Positions 1 through 7,721 of a stretch of 17,543 nucleotides of DNA are shown one piece after another (position 1 is the first letter of the stretch; every line of letters begins with the position of its first letter). The position numbers were made by a program, and so were the translations under genes. Below the pieces are notes generated by a model. The model ran no database searches, was not told the DNA's origin, and saw nothing but the letters and a program-made list of their open reading frames with translations. The stretch is from an uncultured Verrucomicrobiales bacterium (GTDB lineage: Bacteria; Verrucomicrobiota; Verrucomicrobiia; Verrucomicrobiales; Akkermansiaceae): assembly GCA_937885815.1 (NCBI GenBank), contig CALABM010000073.1, positions 1 to 17,543 of the forward strand, read 5' to 3'.

Positions 1-1
1 C

Positions 2-709
2 GTGCTTGCCTCTGAATACGTGGTACGGGCTGAGCTTGTGAACTGGCCGGCTGCTCCAGCGCCTATCATGATGCGAATCACACAATTCATCGGCTATTCC
101 TCCCCGCGTGTGGAAAGCGCGCACCCGAGATGTAATCAGTACCTCCTGCTTACCGACCTCCCCTCTGCCCCGGAACTCCTCCCCATCCGCCCCGCAGGAG
201 GCCCAGACTCTCAGCAGTACATCATCGCCTTCTCCTCCCTCACTTTGGCCGACTCCCATTCAGACTTTATTCAGGCCCGCGCTCACGGAGTCTTCTCCCT
301 TTCCTCGCAGGCTAACATCCAAGCCGCTATCGAGCATGCCCACCAGCTGAACATCGTCAAATCCTGCCATGTGCTGGCTCACGTGCAGCATGATACAGGC
401 CGCTGCATCAGCCGAAAACCATTAGGTGAAAATGCTTATGATTTAGAATACCTCATCGAATGCACGGTACAGGAAGCCGTGTGCGGCTGTGAAGTCGGGC
501 AGAAGCTCTACTACATCTTCTCCTGTGCAGAAGAAATGACGGCAGCAGATGATGTGGGGGACATGCGAGATTTTTCTCGTTTAGGCCAGCGTTTCATCGG
601 CTCAAACCGCGAGGAGGAAATCAGCCGCAACGAAGACGGCTCCCCCACCCTGAGATATAACAGGATAGAGCATATCTCCACAGAAACCATCCGCCAGGCA
701 ATCCAATAA
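2..709 (+). CDS. Hypothetical protein, probably 5'-truncated by the window edge
   Basis: The reading frame is open to the left edge, so the true start may lie outside. A GTG at 2 and two ATGs at 68 and 71 are possible internal starts; none has a Shine-Dalgarno sequence. I do not recognise the family. The visible 235 residues show no signal peptide or membrane helix. The protein is soluble-looking, with several cysteines in the second half (SCHVLAH, ECTVQEAVCGCEVG, FSCAEEM) and a charged C-terminus. Composition and an uninterrupted frame up to a strong terminator at 743-778 argue for a real gene. It converges with the acyltransferase gene, so it is its own transcription unit or the end of one that starts outside. 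Function unknown. Confidence 0.6.
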   Translation: MLASEYVVRAELVNWPAAPAPIMMRITQFIGYSSPRVESAHPRCNQYLLLTDLPSAPELLPIRPAGGPDSQQYIIAFSSLTLADSHSDFIQARAHGVFSLSSQANIQAAIEHAHQLNIVKSCHVLAHVQHDTGRCISRKPLGENAYDLEYLIECTVQEAVCGCEVGQKLYYIFSCAEEMTAADDVGDMRDFSRLGQRFIGSNREEEISRNEDGSPTLRYNRIEHISTETIRQAIQ

Positions 710-742
710 TCCAGCCACAAGCGCGGTTAGTACACGAAATAG

Positions 743-778
743 AAAAAGGCACGGTAGCTCTTGCACCGTGCCTTTTTT
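743..778. terminator. Bidirectional intrinsic terminator
   Basis: An 8-bp perfect stem (748-755 with 765-772, GGCACGGT/ACCGTGCC) is flanked by five A on the left and six T on the right. It can therefore end transcription on both strands. It sits between two convergent genes (stops at 709 and 797). Confidence 0.88.
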
Positions 779-796
779 ATAGCTTTCAAAGTATGC

Positions 797-3463
797 TTAG
801 AACAACTGCTTCAAGAAGCCGATTTCATCCAGATACAGCTTGGATGAACAGGTATGCGGAGAAGCCAAGCTGGGGCCGGAAACCACCGCAGTATCCTCCC
901 CTTCCTGACTATTCACCCGGAAACAGGGCAGCAGCAAGCCGCGGGTACGCGGGCGCACGCCCAACTGAATCGTCCCGTCTGCCAGTTTGAATACGCTGTT
1001 TACCATACTCATGGAAATGATAATACCTTCAGGAGTAGCATAACAGGGACGCCAACGCATATTCGGCGTGGAAATATCCGGGCCGTTACTGAAGTCGTAG
1101 AAGGGCATCTGGCGCGGCGGAATAGCCTTCAGCAGAATACGGCGCATATGTGCACCACCCACAATCTGAGAAATTCCGTTCTCGATAACCTCATCAGCAG
1201 ACTCAATGAGGTGCACCGGAGTGCGTGTAATAATGGGCCAAAGCACGGAAAGCACCATCTCATGAGGCTCATCATGCCCCACAGAAGTGAGCAAGCGGTG
1301 GCGACCCTCCTTCAGAGCATTCACACGGCGCACCTGCTCCACATTCAACATCAAGCGGTGCAGCTGCACCAAATCACGCGTGCCGCGAATAAGCAGCTGC
1401 AGCCACTTAGCAGCAACCTCCGGGCAACCGGCCGGAACCTCACGGCTGATAATGGCACCTGCCACTTGGAAACCACTGAGTGACCCTCCACGCCAGTGCA
1501 CCACAGCACTGCGCCCGCGAGCCTCCAACAAGCGAATGATATCATCACGGCTGCCGCTACCGGAAGCCTCCAGACAATCCGCTGACAACTCACGGAACGC
1601 GCGCAGCACAGCCGCGGAATTGAAATCCTCATGCATAGGCTCGCCCACTCTCACGGTATAGCCGTATGGCAGGTGGCGCGGAAGCTTGAAGGGTAAGGTG
1701 TAGAAGAAACGGTTTCTATAGAAGGAGAAGATACTGCCCCAAAGGCCATCCATGTAAATGGGGATAATGGGAGCGTGAGCTCGGCGAGCGATAATTTCCA
1801 TCCCTCGGCGGATGGGAGTCAAGCAACCGGTGCGGGTAAGCTGCCCCTCAGGGAAAATGCAAATGAGGTCACCATTCTCAATTCCACGAGCGGCCGCCAG
1901 AATAGCCTCGCGGGGGTTGTGGCTGGAAATCGGTACGGAGTTGAAAAGCTCCAGCAGCCAGCCAAGAAGCTTGGCGGCCATGAACTCCTTGGCTACCACA
2001 AAACGAATCGTGCGCGGACACACCATCGTCAGAAACAGCGCGTCTGCATACGTCACATGGTTACACACCAGCAAAGCACCGCCCACAGGGGGAATCCTGT
2101 CAGCATTCAGCACACGCGGGCGGTAGAAAAACTTCATGCACCAGATGCCAATCATGCGGATGAACTCCTGAGGAATCAAGCGAAGGGAGGTCACCATGAT
2201 GAAAGCGCTCAGCAGGAAGAGCACAAGGAACTGATCTCTCGGGCCAGCGCCATAATTATTCATCAGCCACATGATAATCACGGCCACAAGCCCCATCAGA
2301 TTATCAATGAGATTACCGGCGGCAATGATATTACCACGGTTTGAGGGGTCACAATTATCCTGCAGATAGGCGTTCAGCGGCACCAGATAAGCTGCACCGA
2401 AGGCACCTGTGAGCAGCAGGAAAATATTACTGGCCAAACAATCCACTTCCAGTATGGTCAGCATGAAAGTGCTGACTGTGATACCAATAGCACCGAAGGG
2501 AATAAGCCCCAGCTCATTCTTGCCTCGGCAGAGCATGGAGGCCACGGCACCGCCCACCACTACACCGCCACCCAGCCAGGCCATCAAAATGCCGCACTGC
2601 ATCGAGAAATCAATGCTCGGGTCATTCGCAGCCATTTCCTTGGCTATCTGAATCAGAATGAGGAAAAGAGAGCCGGCAAGACTCCAAAAGTACGCAATCC
2701 CCAGCTCACTGAGGCGCAGTTGGCGGTCTTTCCACAGGTACTTCACCTGCACAAAGTGCTCATAGAACAGGCTCCACGCAAAGGGCTTATTCGGCTTCAC
2801 AGCGTAGCGAGGCAGCAGGAAAGCACAAGCAGACACCACAGTTGCAATACCCACAAATGTGATAGTGGGCAGCTTAACCGCGCTCCAACCGGCCTCCTCC
2901 TCAGCCATAGCAGGCGGCATCTCCGCATTATAGGCGTCCAGCAGATAGCTGAACCAGAAGAATACACCAATCTGTGCCAGCAGCAGTACAAACACCAAAC
3001 TGATTTCGATAATGCCCGAGCCGAAGCCGATGTAGCGCGAACCCAGCAAATCCTTCACAATACCCTTCTTCGCCGGGCTCAGAATGGTGGCCTGCATGGC
3101 AAACACCGCAAACCAGATAATGGCAGCCTCCATATCATGCTGATAAAAGCAGAATAGCATGCAGCTCATCACCAGAATCTGCATGATACTCATCACCTGA
3201 ATGATGCGCGTCTTACAGAAGCAATCCGCCAGCCAGCCGACCAACGGAGAGAACAGGATGTACGGCAACACAAAGATGGCACCCAAGAAATATTCCAAAT
3301 CACTCCCCGCTGTGCCCCATAACCACACACCCAGCGGAATCAGCAAAAACTGCACCGCTTTCTCGTTAAAGGCGTTTACCGCCTGCACAGCCACAAGTGT
3401 CCAGAACCCTGCCCATTCCTTCCGGGATGGTTCTTTATAAAAATTTTCAGCTTCCTCTTGCAT
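797..3463 (-). CDS. LplT-like MFS transporter fused to PlsC-type acyltransferase and a degenerate acyl-adenylating domain
   Basis: 888 residues in three parts. Residues about 15-430 are an MFS-type bundle of hydrophobic segments resembling lysophospholipid transporter LplT. Residues about 440-640 are a 1-acylglycerophosphate acyltransferase fold with the HX4D catalytic motif (H469, D474) and the FPEG substrate motif (537-540). Residues about 650-888 resemble the acyl-AMP ligase half of Aas. They keep GxxxPCFRV-like and DEIGFL (879-884) segments, but I see no TSGTTGxPK P-loop, and the protein ends at the hinge without the lid domain. By family knowledge LplT plus Aas take up and re-acylate lysophospholipids at the inner membrane. 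Here re-acylation would need an acyl donor made elsewhere. The ATG at 3463 is preceded by AGAGAAG, a fair Shine-Dalgarno. Transporter and acyltransferase calls are firm; the degenerate third domain is inferred. Confidence 0.88.
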   Translation of the reverse strand: MQEEAENFYKEPSRKEWAGFWTLVAVQAVNAFNEKAVQFLLIPLGVWLWGTAGSDLEYFLGAIFVLPYILFSPLVGWLADCFCKTRIIQVMSIMQILVMSCMLFCFYQHDMEAAIIWFAVFAMQATILSPAKKGIVKDLLGSRYIGFGSGIIEISLVFVLLLAQIGVFFWFSYLLDAYNAEMPPAMAEEEAGWSAVKLPTITFVGIATVVSACAFLLPRYAVKPNKPFAWSLFYEHFVQVKYLWKDRQLRLSELGIAYFWSLAGSLFLILIQIAKEMAANDPSIDFSMQCGILMAWLGGGVVVGGAVASMLCRGKNELGLIPFGAIGITVSTFMLTILEVDCLASNIFLLLTGAFGAAYLVPLNAYLQDNCDPSNRGNIIAAGNLIDNLMGLVAVIIMWLMNNYGAGPRDQFLVLFLLSAFIMVTSLRLIPQEFIRMIGIWCMKFFYRPRVLNADRIPPVGGALLVCNHVTYADALFLTMVCPRTIRFVVAKEFMAAKLLGWLLELFNSVPISSHNPREAILAAARGIENGDLICIFPEGQLTRTGCLTPIRRGMEIIARRAHAPIIPIYMDGLWGSIFSFYRNRFFYTLPFKLPRHLPYGYTVRVGEPMHEDFNSAAVLRAFRELSADCLEASGSGSRDDIIRLLEARGRSAVVHWRGGSLSGFQVAGAIISREVPAGCPEVAAKWLQLLIRGTRDLVQLHRLMLNVEQVRRVNALKEGRHRLLTSVGHDEPHEMVLSVLWPIITRTPVHLIESADEVIENGISQIVGGAHMRRILLKAIPPRQMPFYDFSNGPDISTPNMRWRPCYATPEGIIISMSMVNSVFKLADGTIQLGVRPRTRGLLLPCFRVNSQEGEDTAVVSGPSLASPHTCSSKLYLDEIGFLKQLF

Positions 3464-3476
3464 AGCTTCTCTGTTC

Positions 3477-3504
3477 AGTATCTCATACTTCGAGAGATAT
3501 GCAA
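3477..3504 (-). promoter_or_regulatory. Possible promoter of the MFS-acyltransferase gene
   Basis: On the minus strand TTGCAT (3499-3504) and GATACT (3477-3482) are separated by 16 bp. A start near 3470 would leave only about 7 nt before the ATG at 3463, which conflicts with use of the AGAGAAG ribosome site. This is a weak call. Confidence 0.3.
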
Positions 3505-3546
3505 GAAAAAAACACTTTTAGCTCACGCATTACGCGCGCGAAACGC

Positions 3547-3578
3547 AAAAAAAAGCCTGCAGCGCATGCGCTGCAGGC
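3547..3578 (-). terminator. Intrinsic terminator of rpmE2
   Basis: A perfect 24-bp palindrome (3555-3578, GCCTGCAGCGC with its complement) is followed on the minus strand by eight T (3547-3554). It lies 26 bp after the rpmE2 stop codon and separates that gene from the acyltransferase gene. Confidence 0.9.
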
Positions 3579-3604
3579 GGATAAACTTGTTGTTTCGCGG
3601 AGCT

Positions 3605-3874
3605 TTAGCCCAGAGTGGGCTTCTTGGCGCGGCGAACAGAACCGAAACGCTTCTGGAACTTGTCGATGCGGCCCTCGGTGTCCACGAACTGGTTCTTACC
3701 GGTGAAGAAGGGGTGGGAGTCAGAGGTGATACCGCAGGAAATCACATAGTGCTCCACGCCATCAATCTCCTCCTTCTTAGCGGAGGTAGCGGTGGAACGG
3801 GTGATGAAGCGGCGGCCCGTGGTGATGTCCACGAACACTACAGGATTGTACTTGGGATGCAGATCAGCTTTCAT
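3605..3874 (-). CDS. rpmE2: 50S ribosomal protein L31 type B
   Basis: 89 residues matching bacterial L31: MKADLHPKY start, VVFVD strand, TRST, SDSHPFFTGK (about 51-60) and FVDTEGRIDKFQKRFG (about 63-78). The CxxC zinc ligands of type A L31 are absent, with only one cysteine, in SCGITSD. This makes it the zinc-independent type B paralogue, which by family knowledge sits at the 50S central protuberance and bridges to the 30S. In many bacteria type B is induced by zinc limitation through Zur. I see no convincing Zur box here, and the strong promoter suggests steady expression. It is monocistronic, with its own promoter (3912-3939) and terminator (3547-3578). Confidence 0.95.
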   Translation of the reverse strand: MKADLHPKYNPVVFVDITTGRRFITRSTATSAKKEEIDGVEHYVISCGITSDSHPFFTGKNQFVDTEGRIDKFQKRFGSVRRAKKPTLG

Positions 3875-3911
3875 AGTCTTTCAGGCTGCGTTACCGTCGC
3901 AGCGCGCCGCG

Positions 3912-3939
3912 ATTATACAGATATCAGCGGCACAGTCAA
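3912..3939 (-). promoter_or_regulatory. sigma70-type promoter of rpmE2
   Basis: On the minus strand TTGACT (3934-3939) and a perfect TATAAT (3912-3917) are separated by 16 bp. A start near 3905 gives a leader of about 30 nt before the rpmE2 ATG at 3874. Confidence 0.78.
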
Positions 3940-3990
3940 GCATAAATGCTCAAAAATTATCGTATTAGGGTCTTTCAATCGTCACAAGAG

Positions 3991-4019
3991 GCCCCGGGCA
4001 CTCTGCCGCGGGGCTTTTT
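3991..4019 (+). terminator. Orphan intrinsic terminator upstream of the transaldolase promoter
   Basis: The stem is GCCCCG-GGCA (3991-4000), a CTC loop, then TGCC-g-CGGGGC (4004-4014), ten base pairs with one bulged G. Five T follow (4015-4019). It is oriented for plus-strand transcription, but I see no plus-strand gene between 3464 and this point. Confidence 0.8.
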
Positions 4020-4031
4020 GCTGAAAAAGCC

Positions 4032-4060
4032 TTGCCTCAACGGCCCGTATATGGTATGAT
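4032..4060 (+). promoter_or_regulatory. sigma70-type promoter of the tal-galE unit
   Basis: TTGCCT (4032-4037) and TATGAT (4055-4060) are separated by 17 bp. A start near 4067 gives a leader of about 20 nt before the tal ATG at 4088. The terminator just upstream insulates it. Confidence 0.72.
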
Positions 4061-4087
4061 GAGCCGGAAAGCTAATCACTCACGCTT

Positions 4088-5041
4088 ATGGCAACACAAC
4101 TTGAGCAATTGAAGCAGTACACCACCGTAGTGGCAGACACAGGCGACTTCCGCCAGATGGAAGAGTTCTCCCCGCAGGACGCCACAACAAACCCCTCCCT
4201 CATCCTTGCCGCTGCCGGCAAGCCTGAATACCGCAGCATCGTGGAAGAAGCCGTGGCTCCCTACAAAGGCCGCGAGATTAGCCCCGAGCTGATGGACGAA
4301 ATCGTGGACAAAGTGGTCGTGGCCTTCGGCTTGGAGATTCTCAAGCGTGTGCCCGGCCGCGTATCCTCTGAGGTGGATGCCCGCCTTTCCTTTGACACGG
4401 AGGCCACAGTAACCCGCGCCCGCAGCATCATGGGCATGTACGAGGCCGCCGGCATTCCCCGTGAGCGCGTGCTTATCAAGATTGCCTCCACATGGGAAGG
4501 CATTCAGGCAGCCCGCATTCTGGAGCAGGAAGGCATTCACACGAACCTGACCCTCCTTTTCAGCCTTGTACAGGCCGTGGCTTGCGCTGAGGCAGGCGTG
4601 CGCCTCATCTCCCCCTTCGTGGGCCGCATCCTGGACTGGTACAAGGCCAACACCAAGGAAGAGTACACCGCCGAGACCGACCCCGGTGTGGTTTCCGTAC
4701 GCACCATTTATAACTACTACAAGAAGTTCGGTTACCCGGTACAGATTATGGGTGCCTCCTTCCGCAACAAGGGTGAGGTTCTGGCTCTGGCCGGCTGCGA
4801 CCTGCTGACCATCTCCCCCAACCTTCTGGCTGAGCTTGCCGCCAGCGAGGAGCCCGTGGCTCCCTGCCTGAACGAAGAGGCTGCCAAGGCCAGCGATATC
4901 CAGCGCGTTCCCGCCGACGAGAAGAGCTTCCGCTTCCTCTTCAATGAGGACGCCATGGCTACCGAGAAGACAGCCGACGGCATTCGCCGTTTCGCTGCTG
5001 ACATCCGCAAGCTGGAGGCCATGCTGGCCGCCATGCTGTAA
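4088..5041 (+). CDS. tal: Transaldolase
   Basis: 317 residues, the usual length of TalB-class enzymes. It moves a dihydroxyacetone unit between sedoheptulose 7-phosphate and glyceraldehyde 3-phosphate in the cytosolic non-oxidative pentose phosphate pathway. Visible motifs are ADTGD (D17), DATTNPSL (N35), SSEVDARLSFD (E95), and VLIKIASTWEG with the Schiff-base lysine K131. NLTLLFS and SPFVGRILDWY follow. These match E. coli TalB residues D17, N35, E96 and K132 almost in register. It has its own promoter and is followed after 33 bp by galE with no terminator between, so the two are probably cotranscribed. No Shine-Dalgarno is seen at the expected distance. Ribulose-phosphate epimerase of the same pathway is elsewhere in the window (11641). 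Confidence 0.97.
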   Translation: MATQLEQLKQYTTVVADTGDFRQMEEFSPQDATTNPSLILAAAGKPEYRSIVEEAVAPYKGREISPELMDEIVDKVVVAFGLEILKRVPGRVSSEVDARLSFDTEATVTRARSIMGMYEAAGIPRERVLIKIASTWEGIQAARILEQEGIHTNLTLLFSLVQAVACAEAGVRLISPFVGRILDWYKANTKEEYTAETDPGVVSVRTIYNYYKKFGYPVQIMGASFRNKGEVLALAGCDLLTISPNLLAELAASEEPVAPCLNEEAAKASDIQRVPADEKSFRFLFNEDAMATEKTADGIRRFAADIRKLEAMLAAML

Positions 5042-5074
5042 AGATTTTTTCAAACGCATAAAACCAATAACATC

Positions 5075-6064
5075 ATGAAAGTACTCGTTACAGGCGGTTG
5101 CGGCTACATCGGCTCGCACACCGTACGTCAGCTGGTGAAGGCCGGTGCTGATGTGACCGTGCTCGACAGCATGGTATATGGCCACCCCGCCGCCATCGTG
5201 GATAAAGAAGTAAAGCTTGTGAAGGGCGATTTGGGCGACCCCGCCGTCGTATACCCCCTGATGGTGAACGGCAAGTTCGATGCCGTGGTACACTTCGCCG
5301 CCTTCATTCAGGTGGGTGAGTCCGTTACGGATCCCCTCAAGTACTACGAAAACAACATCGCCAAGCCTCTGGTGCTTCTGCGCGCCATGATGCTCGGCGG
5401 CTGCAAGCGTTTCGTGTTCTCTTCCACCTGCGCCACCTATGGTGAGCCCACTCAGGTGCCGATTCCCGAAACCGAGAAGCAGGACCCCATCAACCCCTAC
5501 GGCGCTTCCAAGTTCATGCTGGAGAAGGTGTGCAAGGACTGCGAGCGCGCTTACGGCCTGAAGAGCGTATTCCTGCGCTACTTCAACGCTTCCGGCGCCT
5601 CCGTGGACGGCCTTATCGGCGAGGACCATGAGCCCGAGTCTCACCTCATCCCGGTGATTCTGCAGGCCATCAAGGGCGAGCGCCCGGGCATCACCGTGTT
5701 CGGCACGGACTACGACACTCCGGACGGCACCTGCATCCGTGACTACATCCACGTGGACGACCTGGCAGACGCTCACCTGCGTGCGCTTGATTACCTGATG
5801 AAGGGTGGTGACACCAACTGGTTCAACCTCGGCACCGGCAATGGCTTCTCCGTGAAGCAGATTATCGACGCCGCTGAGAAGGTAACCGGCATGAAGGCCC
5901 CCGTGGAGTACGGTCCCCGCCGTGAGGGTGACCCGCCCCGCCTCATCGCTGATTCCCGCAAGGCTGCCGAGATTCTGGGCTGGATTCCCAAGTACCAGGA
6001 CGTAACGCAGATTGTAGAGACCGCTTGGAAGTGGCACAACGGCACCCGCGGTGGTCACTATTAA
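5075..6064 (+). CDS. galE: UDP-glucose 4-epimerase
   Basis: 329 residues. It interconverts UDP-glucose and UDP-galactose (possibly the N-acetyl forms) with bound NAD and feeds galactose use and surface glycan synthesis. It is an extended short-chain dehydrogenase, with the NAD loop TGGCGYIGSH at residues 6-15, SSTCATYG (116-123) holding the catalytic Ser/Thr, and YGASK (142-146) with the Tyr-Lys pair. LRYFNASGA and RDYIHVDDLADAH follow. Length and motifs are normal for GalE. The leader to the ATG shows no Shine-Dalgarno. It lies 33 bp after tal and is closed by the hairpin at 6099-6122. Sugar specificity cannot be read from sequence alone. Confidence 0.96.
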   Translation: MKVLVTGGCGYIGSHTVRQLVKAGADVTVLDSMVYGHPAAIVDKEVKLVKGDLGDPAVVYPLMVNGKFDAVVHFAAFIQVGESVTDPLKYYENNIAKPLVLLRAMMLGGCKRFVFSSTCATYGEPTQVPIPETEKQDPINPYGASKFMLEKVCKDCERAYGLKSVFLRYFNASGASVDGLIGEDHEPESHLIPVILQAIKGERPGITVFGTDYDTPDGTCIRDYIHVDDLADAHLRALDYLMKGGDTNWFNLGTGNGFSVKQIIDAAEKVTGMKAPVEYGPRREGDPPRLIADSRKAAEILGWIPKYQDVTQIVETAWKWHNGTRGGHY

Positions 6065-6094
6065 TAAAAACTCTGCCCAAAGAAGCAGAAAAAT

Positions 6095-6128
6095 GCAACA
6101 CCCCGGCAGAATTGCCGGGGTGCTTTGC
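6095..6128 (+). terminator. Terminator hairpin after galE
   Basis: A ten-bp perfect GC-rich stem CACCCCGGCA/TGCCGGGGTG (6099-6108 with 6113-6122) has a GAAT loop, and GCAA/TTGC flanks may extend it. The following tract (CTTTGCCTT) is poor in T, so termination may be partial and some readthrough into mntP is possible. Confidence 0.65.
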
Positions 6129-6143
6129 CTTAACAAATAACAC

Positions 6144-6722
6144 ATGATTGAGCTCCTCATCATTGCGTTAATACTGGCAGTAGACGCCACCGTGTATTCT
6201 TTCTCATACGGGCTGGTACTGAGATGCTGCCGCATGCGCAACTCCCTGTGGCTCGCTCTCACTGTCGGCGTATTCCAAGCAGGCATGCCACTGCTGGGCT
6301 ACTTGGGAGGCGAAAGCGTGCGTGATTTCGTAGCTCAGTGGCAAAGCGGCATTGTTGCCACCGTATTTTGCGGCCTCGGGGCTTACGTTATCTATGGTGC
6401 ATGGAACGGGGATGAAGATGAGGACGATTGTTGCAGCAGAGACTGCAATCCTCTAGGCCTTATTGCCCTGCTGCTGGTAGGTGTAGCCACGGCTATTGAT
6501 GCTCTAGCCGTGGGTGTGGCCATGGCTCTGGGCGATATCGGCGGCACCGACCTCAGTATGCTCCGGCTCTTTACCAATGTCAGCATCATTGGCATCATAA
6601 CCTTTATTTGTTCATTGGCAGCATTCCACTCAGCCCGTCTGCTGAACCACCTGCCCACCCGATGGCTCGAAACCACGGCAGGCCTGCTACTTGTCGGCTT
6701 GGGTATCAAGAGCTTACTCTGA
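6144..6722 (+). CDS. mntP: MntP-like manganese efflux pump
   Basis: 192 residues, the family's usual length, with six hydrophobic segments arranged as two repeats. The conserved membrane aspartates are in LAVDATVYSFSYG (D14) and ATAIDALAVGVAMALG (D119). FQAGMPLLGYLGG (about 44-56) and the C-terminal LLLVGLGIKSLL are typical MntP blocks. By family knowledge it exports Mn2+ from the cytoplasm. The cytoplasmic loop between repeats is unusually acidic and cysteine-rich (DEDEDDCCSRDC, 90-101). No yybP-ykoY riboswitch-like leader fits in the 80 bp upstream. The gene ends in a 9-bp convergent overlap with the minus-strand membrane protein gene (stop at 6714). Symbol given by family resemblance. Confidence 0.85.
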   Translation: MIELLIIALILAVDATVYSFSYGLVLRCCRMRNSLWLALTVGVFQAGMPLLGYLGGESVRDFVAQWQSGIVATVFCGLGAYVIYGAWNGDEDEDDCCSRDCNPLGLIALLLVGVATAIDALAVGVAMALGDIGGTDLSMLRLFTNVSIIGIITFICSLAAFHSARLLNHLPTRWLETTAGLLLVGLGIKSLL

Positions 6723-7721
6723 GGGCAACACCTCTTTTAGCGGGGCAGCTATAGCCATGAGCAGCCTCTCCACCTGCCGAAACTCATCGCGTATGTGAAG
6801 AGCAGACAAATGAGTTTTATCCTTCCCCGGCAGAAAAAACAGCAGAATACTACCGTCTGCTAGTATATCCTTGGAAAAGGGATAACAATCAGCGGCCGGA
6901 CATGGCTCCCACCCAGCCATATATACCCCATTGTTGCCAATAGCAAAGGAATCGGGAGTGCGGCGGAATCTGCGCACATAGGCCCACAACATCAGCATCA
7001 CAAGGCCCACCATCAACACAAGTATCACCCAGCCAAAGCCGACATACGAGCCGTCCTGAGGTTCAACCAGAGCACTCACCACTACGGATGAGCAGAAGAT
7101 GAACAGCACCGCAAGAATGCACCATTCTCTCCGCGAGGGGTGTTCAGCAACCTCCACCCCTGCCCCGTACAACAGCTCTCCGGCAGGCAACAAGGGGTGA
7201 CTTCCTGCCTGCGGCACCGGTTGAGAAAAAGGAAAATATTCGGCCTGAGCCTGCTTGATGAGGGCAACGAGCTGCGGAGCATTCTCCACTTGTCTAAACC
7301 TGACATCCGCCCCAAACCAACAGCCCTCAAGTTTGACTTCGCTCCCGTCACTCGCGGCGGTCAGCATTGGCAGTGGGTAACTCGTAAGGCTGATTCGCCC
7401 ATCAGCACGCTGCATGCAGATAACACGCTGCGACGTAACAGCCAGATAGGTCCATTCCCTCATGCGAGCGCCTATATAGCCAAGCAGTCGGCAGAGCAAT
7501 ACCACCAGCACCACAGAAAACCAGAACACCAGCAGCTCCGGGGCAAGAGGCAAACAGCACCACCCCAGCGGAAGCATCAACAAGAAAAATGTCGGCACCG
7601 CACGCTCAAACACATCAGTCACCCAGCGCCACCACCATTTCATGCCCCATTTCTGCCGATGCAAGTAGAGCATCCGCTCACCGGGCAACAGCTCCTGCTC
7701 AATCCATTTCTTTGCCGTCAT
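6714..7721 (-). CDS. Two-module PH-like (DUF304-like) membrane protein, fourth gene of the paralogue array
   Basis: 335 residues with the start at 7721, because MTAKKWIEQELLPGE matches the start of the preceding paralogue; the longer upstream frame is an overlap. Module 1: LLPGE (11-15), two membrane segments (about 41-80), then YLAVTSQRVICMQ (92-104) and a strand-rich domain. Module 2: LLPAGELLYGAG (177-188), two membrane segments (about 200-248), then GNNGVYM (262-268), where the T-x-x-R signature is lost, and an amphipathic helix VERLLMAI (317-324). This GE-2TM-LTxxRxI layout resembles bacterial PH/DUF304 proteins, whose job is mostly unknown. It overlaps its upstream neighbour by 23 bp, so translational coupling is likely. 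It overlaps mntP by 9 bp. Function unknown. Confidence 0.82.
   Translation of the reverse strand: MTAKKWIEQELLPGERMLYLHRQKWGMKWWWRWVTDVFERAVPTFFLLMLPLGWCCLPLAPELLVFWFSVVLVVLLCRLLGYIGARMREWTYLAVTSQRVICMQRADGRISLTSYPLPMLTAASDGSEVKLEGCWFGADVRFRQVENAPQLVALIKQAQAEYFPFSQPVPQAGSHPLLPAGELLYGAGVEVAEHPSRREWCILAVLFIFCSSVVVSALVEPQDGSYVGFGWVILVLMVGLVMLMLWAYVRRFRRTPDSFAIGNNGVYMAGWEPCPAADCYPFSKDILADGSILLFFLPGKDKTHLSALHIRDEFRQVERLLMAIAAPLKEVLPSE

Noticed and set aside
854..2344. Several plus-strand frames of 120-209 codons opposite the acyltransferase gene
   Set aside because: All lie inside the 888-residue gene, whose motifs are clear, and their peptides show no family features.
3458..4024. A 188-codon plus-strand frame across rpmE2 and its flanks
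   Set aside because: It is antisense to rpmE2 and runs through both rpmE2's terminator and its promoter. The orphan terminator at 3991 overlaps its end by chance rather than serving it.
4076..6286. A 736-codon open frame on the minus strand opposite tal, galE and the start of mntP
   Set aside because: It mirrors the codon phase of two strongly recognised genes in G+C-rich DNA. Its peptide is Gly/His/Val/Ala/Leu-rich without domains, and it spans three unrelated genes. It is a shadow of real coding sequence.
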